Shown here one piece after another: positions 1-6,872 of a stretch of 6,900 nucleotides of DNA. The notes beneath the pieces were generated by a model. It had not been told where the DNA came from and did no database searches. It worked only from the letters and a program-made list of their open reading frames with translations. The first letter of the stretch is position 1; every line of letters starts with the position of its first letter. A program made the translations under genes and the position numbers. Source of the stretch: Lachnospiraceae bacterium (GTDB taxonomy: Bacteria > Bacillota > Clostridia > Lachnospirales > Lachnospiraceae); contig VSNY01000199.1 in assembly GCA_009774535.1 (NCBI GenBank), positions 1 through 6,900 of the forward strand. The letters run 5' to 3'.

Positions 1-1
1 T

Positions 2-280
2 ACGCCTGTTCTGATGGCGGCAAAAGCGCATCTGCGTAACGAAAAGCCGCTGATCCTTTCCATTTCCACCAACGATTCCCTTGTAATTAATTTTAAAAAT
101 ATCGGAATGCTGATGAATATGAAAAACATTTATTTTGTTCCGTTCGGGCAGGACAATTATAAAAAGAAAATGAACTCCATGATTGCGCACACGGATCTGG
201 TCAGCGATACTTTGCGGGCGGCCCTAAAGGGCAGACAGCTCCAGCCTGTGATTCTTGGCCCTCAGTATCAGATTTTGTAA
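2..280 (+). CDS. dpaB: Dipicolinate synthase subunit B, C-terminal part (5' end outside the window)
   Basis: DpaB (SpoVFB) is the flavoprotein subunit of dipicolinate synthase. With DpaA it converts the lysine-pathway intermediate 4-hydroxy-tetrahydrodipicolinate to dipicolinic acid in the mother cell; the product is then loaded into the forespore core with calcium. The open frame enters from the left edge with no start and ends at TAA 278-280, giving 92 visible residues of a family usually near 200. Recognition rests on the typical C-terminal pattern: PVLMAAKAHLRN, then ISTND, then a region of the type NMKNIYFVPFGQD, then NSMIAHTDL and the terminal KGRQLQPVIL. These closely match the Bacillus subtilis protein as I remember it. 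dpaA would be expected just upstream, outside the window. The downstream gene asnB is convergent, so this is the last gene of its transcript. Confidence 0.9.
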   Translation, partial: TPVLMAAKAHLRNEKPLILSISTNDSLVINFKNIGMLMNMKNIYFVPFGQDNYKKKMNSMIAHTDLVSDTLRAALKGRQLQPVILGPQYQIL

Positions 281-293
281 GCAGGCGGCGAAA

Positions 294-331
294 CGGAAAC
301 CAGTATTCTGTCAGACAGGATCTGGTTTCCG
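294..331. terminator. Long intergenic hairpin between convergent dpaB and asnB, possible terminator
   Basis: A 10-bp perfect outer stem (294-303 with 322-331) is followed by one bulged T (304) and a 7-bp inner stem (305-311 with 315-321, one T.G pair). It closes on a 3-base loop. It begins 13 bases after the dpaB stop. A run of six T lies at 349-354, about 18 bases beyond the stem on the + strand, so this is not a textbook intrinsic terminator. On the - strand only three T follow the stem. It could still end dpaB transcription, act in both directions, or protect the 3' ends of both messages. Confidence 0.55.
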
Positions 332-353
332 GTCTGTCATGCAGTATGTTTTT

Positions 354-2207
354 TCAGATGTGTACTTCTACATGATATTTTCGCAAAAAATACTCCACTT
401 GCAGCAGATAAGCGATCATCTGCGGCCCTGCCATCAGCTGGCCATACCATGGCGAACCATAATCTTTTGTCTGATCCAGAAACACCATGACGGCTGTTTC
501 GTCCACCAGTCCTTTTAACGGGCAGTCCGAATGATCCATTACCATTCGCAGGCGTTCGGCCAGCAGTTTTTCATAAGCAGGATGGTAGGTCTTCGGGTAC
601 GGGCTTTTGCGGCGGAATAAGATTTCATCCGGCAGCAGCGTCCGCGCCGCCTGGCGCAGTACATTTTTCACAACACCGTCTTTTGCCTTCATCTCCCACG
701 GGATATTAAATACATAATCAACAAGTGTCCGGTCTGCGAAAGGCACACGCGCTTCCAGACCGGAATGCATGCTGGTACGGTCCATGCGGTTTAACAGTGT
801 CTGCATAAAAAAGCGGATGTTCAAATATCCGATTCTGCGGCGATTTACTTCCGTGCTGTTTTCACCCGGCAAAATGGGGATTTCACGAATTGCGGTTTCA
901 TAAGCATTTTTTACATACTGATCCATATCAAGTATATTTAATAATTCCTTATTTAACAGCTGCTTACGCGGGGACAAATCAGGCGTCCACGGAAACGTAT
1001 TGCAGTTTAGGAACAATTCTTTGTGAAACCAGGGATACCCGCCGAACACTTCGTCCGCGCATTCTCCGGTCAGCACGACTTTGTGATGTTTTGCCACTTC
1101 TTCGCAGAAATAGAGCAGGGAAGAATCTACATCCGCCATACATGGCAGGTCATGGGCATCTACAGATGCATAGAGCCGGTCTGCCTGGATGTCGCTGCCG
1201 CATTCCAGATAGTGATGGTCTGAGTGCAGGAATGTTACCATCTGATCCACATACGGACGATCCATCGAAGGCTGGAAGCTGTTTGCCTGAAAATATTTGT
1301 CATTATCCGTAAAATCAAACGAATAGGTCGTCAGCGTCTGTCCCTGTGCTTTTAGTTCTTCGGCGCACACTGCGGAAACAAGACTGGAGTCCACGCCGCC
1401 GGAAAGAAACGTACAGATCGGCACGTCAGAGACCATCTGGCGTTTGATGGCGTCGGTTACCAGAAATCTGGTTTTTTCAATGGTATCTTCATACGAATCC
1501 TCATGCGGACGGCTGGTCAGCCGGAAATATGTATCTGGCAGGAAGCCAAGATGGCTGCATGTCATGGAAGTACCAGGCTTTAGCTCGTAGATATCTGTGA
1601 AAACGCCACTGCCGGGAGTCCTCGCGGGGCCAAGGCCAAAGATTTCATTCAGCCCGGTTCGATCCAGCTTTGGCGTAATGCCTGGAAAACAAAACAGCCC
1701 TTTTAACTCGGAAGAAAAGACAAGCGTGCCGTTATGCACAGTATAAAACAGCGGCTTGACACCGAAACTGTCACGGTACAGTGTTAAAATCTTATGCCGT
1801 TCGTCATAGATGGCAAAGGCAAAGATACCGTCGAGCCGCTTGATAAACGCGGGGCCGAACGTTAAATAAGAAAGGAGGATGATTTCTGTATCGGAGGAAG
1901 TTTTCGGTATCACGTCGCGATCAAATAATGCCTGACGCAATGCCTTCAGGTTGTAGATTTCGCCATTGTATACGATGTGGTACAGATAGTCGTCCATAGA
2001 CCTGGTCATAGGCTGGCTGCCGTTTTTCAGATCGATAATGGACAGCCTGGTATGGGACAACCCGCACTGGTCGCTTAAAAAGATGCCGGAGTCATCCGGT
2101 CCGCGGTGTGTCTGACACTGTCCCATTTGCTGTAAGATATGTTCAAATTCCGCCTGCCGCGCCGTGAAGCGCGCAGAGGGATCATAAAAGCCTGCGATAC
2201 TGCACAT
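354..2207 (-). CDS. asnB: Asparagine synthase (glutamine-hydrolysing), 617 aa
   Basis: Cytoplasmic enzyme making asparagine from aspartate, ATP and glutamine. The N-terminal class II glutaminase domain (about 1-210) starts MCSIAGF, so Cys2 becomes the N-terminal nucleophile after Met removal. Glutamine-pocket motifs are visible: HRGPDDSG (34-41), RLSIIDL (54-60, Arg54), YNGEIYN (80-86) and Asp106 in SSDTE. The synthetase domain (about 235-600) has the ATP-pyrophosphatase P-loop SGGVDSS (269-275), the loop TGECADEVFGGY (380-391) and the conserved LLNRMDRTSMHSGLEARVPF (471-490). All key residues are present and the length is normal. The start is fixed by Cys2; the ribosome site is weak (CAGG, about 6 bases upstream). 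The gene lies 66 bases downstream of the regulator gene on the same strand, with no clear terminator between, so read-through is possible. Sequence upstream resembles a sporulation promoter, which suggests an AsnO-like sporulation role; that is inference. A specialised amidotransferase of the AsnB family is the alternative. Confidence 0.93.
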   Translation of the reverse strand: MCSIAGFYDPSARFTARQAEFEHILQQMGQCQTHRGPDDSGIFLSDQCGLSHTRLSIIDLKNGSQPMTRSMDDYLYHIVYNGEIYNLKALRQALFDRDVIPKTSSDTEIILLSYLTFGPAFIKRLDGIFAFAIYDERHKILTLYRDSFGVKPLFYTVHNGTLVFSSELKGLFCFPGITPKLDRTGLNEIFGLGPARTPGSGVFTDIYELKPGTSMTCSHLGFLPDTYFRLTSRPHEDSYEDTIEKTRFLVTDAIKRQMVSDVPICTFLSGGVDSSLVSAVCAEELKAQGQTLTTYSFDFTDNDKYFQANSFQPSMDRPYVDQMVTFLHSDHHYLECGSDIQADRLYASVDAHDLPCMADVDSSLLYFCEEVAKHHKVVLTGECADEVFGGYPWFHKELFLNCNTFPWTPDLSPRKQLLNKELLNILDMDQYVKNAYETAIREIPILPGENSTEVNRRRIGYLNIRFFMQTLLNRMDRTSMHSGLEARVPFADRTLVDYVFNIPWEMKAKDGVVKNVLRQAARTLLPDEILFRRKSPYPKTYHPAYEKLLAERLRMVMDHSDCPLKGLVDETAVMVFLDQTKDYGSPWYGQLMAGPQMIAYLLQVEYFLRKYHVEVHI

Positions 2208-2236
2208 AGATTACCTGCAAGATTATTCTTTGTTCT

Positions 2237-2264
2237 AATCTATGCGGCGTCTGGTAAAATATAC
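2237..2264 (-). promoter_or_regulatory. Candidate sporulation (sigma-E-like) promoter of asnB
   Basis: On the - strand, GTATATT (2258-2264) is followed after 13 bases by CATAGATT (2237-2244). The known Bacillus sigma-E consensus is roughly kmATATT, 13-15 bases, CATACAnT. The match is 6 of 7 in the -35 and 6 of the 7 defined bases in the -10. Transcription would start near 2230 and give a leader of about 23 bases that still contains the weak ribosome site. No convincing housekeeping promoter is seen in this 66-base gap. The -10 also fits the looser sigma-K pattern CATAnnnTA. Confidence 0.45.
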
Positions 2265-2273
2265 CATCGTTTT

Positions 2274-2654
2274 TCATGATGATTCCATACCATGTATGTG
2301 GACATACTTTTTGATTGCCGCAAAGCTTTCGGCGCTCATATAATGTTCCATCTTGCAGGCGTCTTCAGTTGCCGTTTTTTCATCTACGCCGAGCCGGATC
2401 AGCCATTCGGAAAAAAACTGGTGCCGTTCATAAATTTTTGCCGCGATCTCCTGGCCGGACGGGGTCAGGTAGATAAAGCCGGCGTCGGTTACAGTAATAT
2501 AGTCAGCCGCGCGCAGGTTTTTCATTGCGACGCTGACGCTGGATTTTTTAAATCCAAGCTCGTTGGCGATGTCAACAGAACGTACGACAGGAAGCGACTT
2601 TCCCAGGATCAGGATTGTTTCCAGATAATTTTCAGCGGATTCGTGTATATGCAT
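2274..2654 (-). CDS. DtxR/MntR-family metal-dependent transcriptional regulator, 126 aa
   Basis: A small DNA-binding repressor that senses Fe(II) or Mn(II). Residues 1-63 form the winged helix-turn-helix domain (ENYLETILIL, then the recognition region around GFKKSSVSVAMKNL). Residues 64-126 form the metal-binding and dimerisation domain (LTPSGQEIA, ERHQFF, CKMEHYMS). There is no C-terminal SH3-like domain, so the layout is MntR-like. By alignment in my head, the metal residues are Asn9, Glu12, His78, Cys100, Glu103 and His104. Glu12 matches Mn-type MntR, while Cys100 matches the Cys102 of Fe-type DtxR, so the metal cannot be read directly. The start is supported by AAGGAG 8 bases upstream. 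The gene has its own strong promoter and precedes asnB on the same strand. No metal transporter is in the window, so its targets are probably elsewhere, possibly with autoregulation. Confidence 0.9.
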   Translation of the reverse strand: MHIHESAENYLETILILGKSLPVVRSVDIANELGFKKSSVSVAMKNLRAADYITVTDAGFIYLTPSGQEIAAKIYERHQFFSEWLIRLGVDEKTATEDACKMEHYMSAESFAAIKKYVHIHGMESS

Positions 2655-2710
2655 AGTGGATGCTCCTTTTCATTGCGGGATGGTGACTTGTGGTTTCAGG
2701 TTTCTGGTTG

Positions 2711-2722
2711 TTATAATTATAA
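2711..2722. promoter_or_regulatory. 12-bp perfect palindrome over the regulator promoter -10 (possible operator)
   Basis: TTATAATTATAA reads the same on both strands and covers the -10 hexamer (2716-2721) of the regulator gene. A dimeric repressor binding here would block its own transcription. It does not resemble the classical DtxR box, and AT-rich palindromes over a -10 can arise by chance, so the operator role is only a suggestion. Confidence 0.3.
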
Positions 2723-2744
2723 GCGTGCAGGGGGGAAATGTAAA
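2716..2744 (-). promoter_or_regulatory. Housekeeping (sigma-A type) promoter of the DtxR-family regulator gene
   Basis: On the - strand, TTTACA (2739-2744) and a perfect TATAAT (2716-2721) are separated by exactly 17 bases. Transcription would start near 2709 and give a leader of about 55 bases before the ATG at 2654, including the AAGGAG site. This is one of the best promoter matches in the window. Confidence 0.8.
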
Positions 2745-2805
2745 GCGTGAAAAATTTATGGAAAACGAAATGTTGTGATAGAGCAGTATTAATTTAAGTG
2801 TCTGT

Positions 2806-3027
2806 GCGGACGACTCTGCGGGCTGGGGATCGGCTGGGAGACACACCTTGGGAGGACATTGGAGAGGCGCTTTTAGCGGAGGTGAAATCCAGCGCTTACG
2901 GAGGCTTAGACAGGAAGCCCATACGCCGACTGTCTTAGTCGCAGTTAGCGATTAGTTCACCGCAGCGTTGTCCCAGTCCGCCCAAGGTGCGTCTCCCAGC
3001 CGATCCCCAGCCCGCAGAGTCGTCTGC
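2806..3027. repeat. Long inverted-repeat element with a structured interior (MITE-like or structured RNA)
   Basis: Two 42-base arms, 2811-2852 and 2981-3022, are reverse complements with one mismatch. Pairing extends outward to 2806 and 3027 with one more mismatch, and inward through GGAC/GTCC (2854-2857 with 2976-2979). The 128-base interior also folds on itself: 2881-2886 pairs with 2956-2961, and 2893-2913 pairs with 2930-2950 with a few mismatches, leaving a loop near 2914-2929. The left arm is about two thirds G+C (27 of its first 40 bases), above its surroundings. No open frame of note lies inside and no clear target-site duplication is seen. It starts 38 bases past the cls stop and ends about 60 bases before the regulator promoter; no T-run follows on either side, so it is not a standard terminator. 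The rest of the gene-free stretch 2655-3062 shows nothing beyond the regulator promoter and leader. A non-autonomous mobile element or a structured RNA are both possible. Confidence 0.85.
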
Positions 3028-3062
3028 TTCAGCCACCTCCCCCCGGCTAACCAAGCTATCCG

Positions 3063-4643
3063 TTACATCAGTGGAGCCACCGCCTTCATCAAATATCCAG
3101 TCATTTTCACCTTCCAGTTTTCATGTCTCACCGTCTCCTTCGTAACCCGTCTGCATTTTTTCAGCGTAGCCTGAAAATCATTTTCAATAGCCGCAATACA
3201 ATCCGTTTTATACATATAACACGCGCATTCAAAATGGTGATACAGACTGCGGTAATCCAGGTTAATGGTTCCTACAACCGCCTCTCTGTCATCGCTGACA
3301 AATACTTTTGCATGCACAAAGCCCGGTGTATATTCAAAAATCTGAACCCCGGCGTCAAGCAGAGACGGGTAATGTGTTTTTGCCAGTGCGTATGGTACCT
3401 TTTTATCCGGAATGCCCGGAAGCAGCAGGATCACTTCGATCCCACGTTCAGCGGCAAACCGCAGGGCTGTTTCTGTCTCGCCGTCCAGAATCAGATATGG
3501 CGTCATAATATGTACATATTTTAAAGAACGATTTAAAATATCCATGTATACCCGTTCGCCCAGCTTGTCATTGTCCAGTGGACAGTCTGCGTAAGGGATC
3601 ATCCAGCCTCTTGCCTGCTTGTACGGGCGGGACGGGTAGGAGAGGAAGTTTGTATATTCTTTTTCTTTTTCATCCATATCCCAAAGCTGTAAAAACATTA
3701 GGGTAAAACTCTTTGCCGCGTCTCCTTTTAGCATGACCGCCGTGTCTTTCCAGTGTCCGAAGCGTTCTTTTTGATTGATATATTCGTCTGCAAGGTTTAC
3801 TCCGCCGGTAAAGGCTGTATGTCCGTCGATTACCAGAATTTTTCTGTGATCTCTATAGTTGTAGTGAGTGGAAATAAAGGGCGCTACTGGTGAGAATACT
3901 TTGCATTTGATTCCAAGGGTGCGCAGCCGCTTTGGATAGTCATGCGGCAGCAGGGAGAATTCGCAGGTTCCGTCGTACATAACGCGCACATCTACGCCTT
4001 CGGCGGCTTTTTTTGCCAGTATTTCCAAAATGGTTCCCCACATCACGCCTTCATCTACAATAAAATATTCCATAAATATAAAATGTTCCGCTGCTTCCAG
4101 CTGCTGCAGCATTTCCTGAAACTTGTCTTCCCCGGATGGAAAATAGGTTACGGCTGTCTGTCTGAACACTGGATAACATCCGCTGCGGTGCATGTAGCGG
4201 GCCAGAGATGCCGCGCCGGGACATTCTTCTGAAAAATGTTCCATGACAGCTGTTTCTTGCGGGATGCATTCTTTGGTCTCTTCGATAATATCGTGAAGCC
4301 ATTTTTTTAATGCCCGGTGTCCGATATTGCTCTGTGTATATAAAAATAATAGTACGCCGAATACCGGAAGGAGCATAATGACAAGCAGCCAGGTGATCTT
4401 GGCTGTTGGGTTCAGCCTGCTGTTTAACAGGCAAATGACTACGATCACAATAAACAATGTCCTTCCGCCCATAATATGCGGCAGGAAGTCTTCAAACCGC
4501 TGAAAAAGCCCGAACAGGAACATCGCCTGTATCAGCAATAACAGTAAAAACAGGCCGAAACGGCTGAAGATCGCATGTGAAATGCCTTTCTGGCCTGTTT
4601 GAATCAAACGCATGCCTTTGGTTTTATATTTTTTTTGGATCAT
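3063..4643 (-). CDS. cls: Cardiolipin synthase, phospholipase D family, 526 aa
   Basis: Membrane enzyme that joins two phosphatidylglycerol molecules to form cardiolipin and glycerol. Hydrophobic segments at about 28-47, 62-74 and 82-101 anchor it by the N-terminus. Two phospholipase D signatures follow on the cytoplasmic side. The first is HRKILVID (His266, Lys268, Asp273), followed by GGVNLADEY. The second is HAKVFVSD (His444, Lys446, Asp451), followed by GTINLDYRS. Both catalytic triads are intact, and the length and C-terminal PLM ending are usual for bacterial Cls, so the gene looks complete. The start has GGAGG 4 bases upstream, slightly close, and leaves a basic N-terminus before the first membrane helix. 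It is transcribed alone from its own promoter, divergent from the chemoreceptor gene; the inverted-repeat element lies just past its stop. Confidence 0.94.
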   Translation of the reverse strand: MIQKKYKTKGMRLIQTGQKGISHAIFSRFGLFLLLLLIQAMFLFGLFQRFEDFLPHIMGGRTLFIVIVVICLLNSRLNPTAKITWLLVIMLLPVFGVLLFLYTQSNIGHRALKKWLHDIIEETKECIPQETAVMEHFSEECPGAASLARYMHRSGCYPVFRQTAVTYFPSGEDKFQEMLQQLEAAEHFIFMEYFIVDEGVMWGTILEILAKKAAEGVDVRVMYDGTCEFSLLPHDYPKRLRTLGIKCKVFSPVAPFISTHYNYRDHRKILVIDGHTAFTGGVNLADEYINQKERFGHWKDTAVMLKGDAAKSFTLMFLQLWDMDEKEKEYTNFLSYPSRPYKQARGWMIPYADCPLDNDKLGERVYMDILNRSLKYVHIMTPYLILDGETETALRFAAERGIEVILLLPGIPDKKVPYALAKTHYPSLLDAGVQIFEYTPGFVHAKVFVSDDREAVVGTINLDYRSLYHHFECACYMYKTDCIAAIENDFQATLKKCRRVTKETVRHENWKVKMTGYLMKAVAPLM

Positions 4644-4722
4644 AGTTCCTCCAATCTGTAAATGATCGAATCTTATGGATTACATTATTGGCAGTTTCGC
4701 TGTTACGAACGCCGCTTTCCCT

Positions 4723-4751
4723 ATAGTAAGTCCTGTATGGTGATTCGTCAA
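4723..4751 (-). promoter_or_regulatory. Candidate sigma-A promoter of cls
   Basis: On the - strand, TTGACG (4746-4751, 5 of 6 to consensus) and TACTAT (4723-4728, 4 of 6) are separated by 17 bases. Transcription would start near 4716, leaving a leader of about 72 bases. No riboswitch-like fold was recognised in this leader. Confidence 0.55.
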
Positions 4752-4867
4752 GCTTTGTTTTTCATTGTATCCGGCTGCAAAGTCGACCAAAAAGATGTAA
4801 AATGAAACCAATGACTAAAATAATCAATCTTTTTGTAAAATTTAGAGTGTTTTTTCTGAAAAATTCG

Positions 4868-4896
4868 TTGAAAGCACTGGAGAGGAATGTTATAAT
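4868..4896 (+). promoter_or_regulatory. Strong sigma-A promoter with extended -10 for the chemoreceptor gene
   Basis: TTGAAA (4868-4873) and TATAAT (4891-4896) are 17 bases apart, and TG at 4888-4889 adds an extended -10. Transcription would start near 4903, leaving a leader of about 40 bases. A sigma-28 (motility) promoter was looked for upstream and not seen, so expression may be housekeeping rather than strictly flagellar. The stretch 4752-4867, between this promoter and the divergent cls promoter, is A+T-rich and shows no other recognisable site. Confidence 0.75.
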
Positions 4897-4943
4897 TGTC
4901 AAAGCGTGTATTACTTACATAAAATATTGAGGGGAATAACAGT

Positions 4944-6815
4944 ATGAAAAAAATCTTTACCAGAAGTCTTAGTCTTTGCATGGCGGTGGCGTTGATTATT
5001 AATATTGCCGTAGTAGCGATGATCCAGATGCTGGTCTCGCAGCAGAACAATACTTCAAACAGCCAAAAGAGCCTGGAAACGGTGAAAGAAAGACTTGCTC
5101 AAAATGACGAAAACATCAGCAGCCTGAAAGAAACAGTAGGCCAGAATAACCTGGCAAAATCCCGTGCTTTTGCGGATCTGCTTGCGGTAGATCCCAGTAT
5201 TTTGACGCAGGCCGGAAGACTGGAAGAGGTAGAGGAACGGCTGATGGTAAATGAACTGCATGTGATTGACGAAAATGGAATTATTACTCATAGTACAATC
5301 AGCGAGTATTTGGGATTTGACATGAGCAGCGGTGAGCAGTCAGCGGCATTTGTGCCGATTATCAAAGATCCGTCGCTGGAAATTGTGCAGGAGCCGACGA
5401 TCAATGCGGCCGCCGGAATCGTGATGCAGTATATCGGCGTAGCCAGGAAGGACGCACCGGGGTTTGTACAGGTGGGAATCCGCCCGGAAGTGCTGGAGAA
5501 TATGCTGCTCGGGACGCAGATCGACGTGGTGCTGCGCGATATCGGGTTTGGAGAAACCGGGTATATTTATGCGGTAAATGTATCGGATGGCACTGTTCTC
5601 GCGGCTCCGGACACAGATCTGATTGGAACGCCGGCACAGGAAGCTGGTTTTCCGCTTAGAGAAGGGAAGGGGTCCGCCAAAATAAACGGGGCCAGGGGAA
5701 AATACGTTGCACAGGAATATAACGGAATGTATATTGGTACTTTCTTACCGCTTGCTGAATTTTATAAAAATCAGTTTAACCAGACGATGGTTATGGCGTT
5801 AAGCGTCTTTTTGATTTTCTCGGTGCTGATGTATGTGATTAATCGTATGATAGATAAAAAGATTGTCTCCGGAATCTCAAATATCACAACATCGATGAAA
5901 AAGATCTCAGAAGGGGATTTTTCGATTATTGTGGATGAACACAGCGCGCCGGAATTTTCCACGCTGAGCGGCAGTGTAAATAAAATGGTAGAGTCCATCT
6001 GCCAGAATATGAAAGAAAATGAAGAGCTGATCGCAAGGCAGAACGAGGATATGGAAAATAACCAGACTTTGATCCATAATATTAAAATGGTCTGCTCCAA
6101 TCTGGACGGGGTATCCCAGGAGACGCTGTCTACGGCGGACGCGATACATAACGGCACAAATGAACAGGAACTGGCAGTTAAAAATCTGGGTGAAGTAATG
6201 AACAATCTCGTGCAGGAGTTAAATACCAGCGCGGATGTATCGAAAAACGCTGCTGCAGCGGCATTGGCAGCGGCACAGAAGATCGAGACGACAGGGACGC
6301 AGATGCAGACGCTGGAAACTGCGATTGATAAAATCAGCGATATGTCATCGGAAATCGAAAAAATCATCGGTGAAATTAACGCAATCGCCCAGCAGACCAA
6401 TATGCTTTCCCTGAATGCGTCGATTGAAGCCGCAAGAGTTGGTGAGGCTGGCAAAGGATTTGCGGTTGTGGCAACCCAAATCGGCGACCTTGCTGCAAGA
6501 AGCGCGCAGGCGGCAAAGCAGACAAGCGAACTGATTACAAATTCCATACAGGCTGTAGAAGAAGGCCGCCTGATTACGAAAAAGACAGCGGAAGAATTTG
6601 CTTCTGTTGTAACAGAGATCGAGGAAGCAAGCCGCAGCGTCAAAGAGATTACAGGTATGGTAAAACAAAATGTGGATACGGTTTCACAAGTAGTGGAAGG
6701 ACTGGATGTGATTACAGATGTGGTTGAGAAAAATATCCAGATTTCCCAAAACAGCAAAGCAGTGTCCGAGCAGATGGCCGGGGAGGCGGGAAAACTGCTG
6801 GAGCTGGTGGAATAG
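4944..6815 (+). CDS. Methyl-accepting chemotaxis protein, Cache-type sensor, 623 aa
   Basis: Transmembrane chemoreceptor that controls CheA kinase through CheW. A first membrane helix (about 10-30) is followed by a helical stalk and an extracellular sensor (about 35-278) whose VIDENGIITHS (107-117) and GETGYIYAVN-type (203-212) segments suggest a double Cache fold; the ligand cannot be told. A second helix (about 281-300) leads to a HAMP domain (about 301-353) and a long coiled-coil signalling domain. The conserved hairpin tip is clear: EINAIAQQTNMLSLNASIEAARVGE (first half 477-490, second half 491-501), then GKGFAVVATQIGDLAARSAQAAKQ. There is no C-terminal CheR/CheB-tethering pentapeptide. 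Start: GAGGGG 9 bases upstream and a signal-anchor directly after. The frame is complete, ending TAG. No che or flagellar genes are adjacent, so it is an orphan receptor within the window. Confidence 0.94.
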   Translation: MKKIFTRSLSLCMAVALIINIAVVAMIQMLVSQQNNTSNSQKSLETVKERLAQNDENISSLKETVGQNNLAKSRAFADLLAVDPSILTQAGRLEEVEERLMVNELHVIDENGIITHSTISEYLGFDMSSGEQSAAFVPIIKDPSLEIVQEPTINAAAGIVMQYIGVARKDAPGFVQVGIRPEVLENMLLGTQIDVVLRDIGFGETGYIYAVNVSDGTVLAAPDTDLIGTPAQEAGFPLREGKGSAKINGARGKYVAQEYNGMYIGTFLPLAEFYKNQFNQTMVMALSVFLIFSVLMYVINRMIDKKIVSGISNITTSMKKISEGDFSIIVDEHSAPEFSTLSGSVNKMVESICQNMKENEELIARQNEDMENNQTLIHNIKMVCSNLDGVSQETLSTADAIHNGTNEQELAVKNLGEVMNNLVQELNTSADVSKNAAAAALAAAQKIETTGTQMQTLETAIDKISDMSSEIEKIIGEINAIAQQTNMLSLNASIEAARVGEAGKGFAVVATQIGDLAARSAQAAKQTSELITNSIQAVEEGRLITKKTAEEFASVVTEIEEASRSVKEITGMVKQNVDTVSQVVEGLDVITDVVEKNIQISQNSKAVSEQMAGEAGKLLELVE

Positions 6816-6872
6816 GATGATTAGTGGATTTTATCTAATTAATAATTAAAATTGTAAAGATTCGTTTTTGAT

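Noticed and set aside
890..1312. A 140-codon + strand frame within asnB
   Set aside because: It is antisense to the conserved synthetase domain and has no recognisable product.
2209..2241. Short inverted repeats in the regulator-asnB gap (AGATTA/TAATCT)
   Set aside because: Stems of only 6 bp with a 10-base loop and no T-run; too weak to call a terminator or operator.
2806..3027. Reading the palindromic element as the ordinary intrinsic terminator of cls
   Set aside because: It is far larger than a terminator, has a complex interior, and is not followed by a T-run on either strand.
2968..3174. A 68-codon + strand frame starting inside the inverted-repeat element
   Set aside because: It runs through the right arm and then antisense into the cls 3' end, with no ribosome site and a non-protein-like composition.
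4748..5050. A 100-codon - strand frame covering the divergent intergenic region and the chemoreceptor start
   Set aside because: It overlaps the cls -35 box, the whole chemoreceptor promoter and the conserved chemoreceptor N-terminus, and its product resembles nothing known.
5771..6757. A 328-codon open frame on the - strand inside the chemoreceptor gene
   Set aside because: It is antisense to the highly conserved signalling domain, has a low-complexity Ser/Ile/Val-rich product and no ribosome site of note; it is a shadow of the coding strand.
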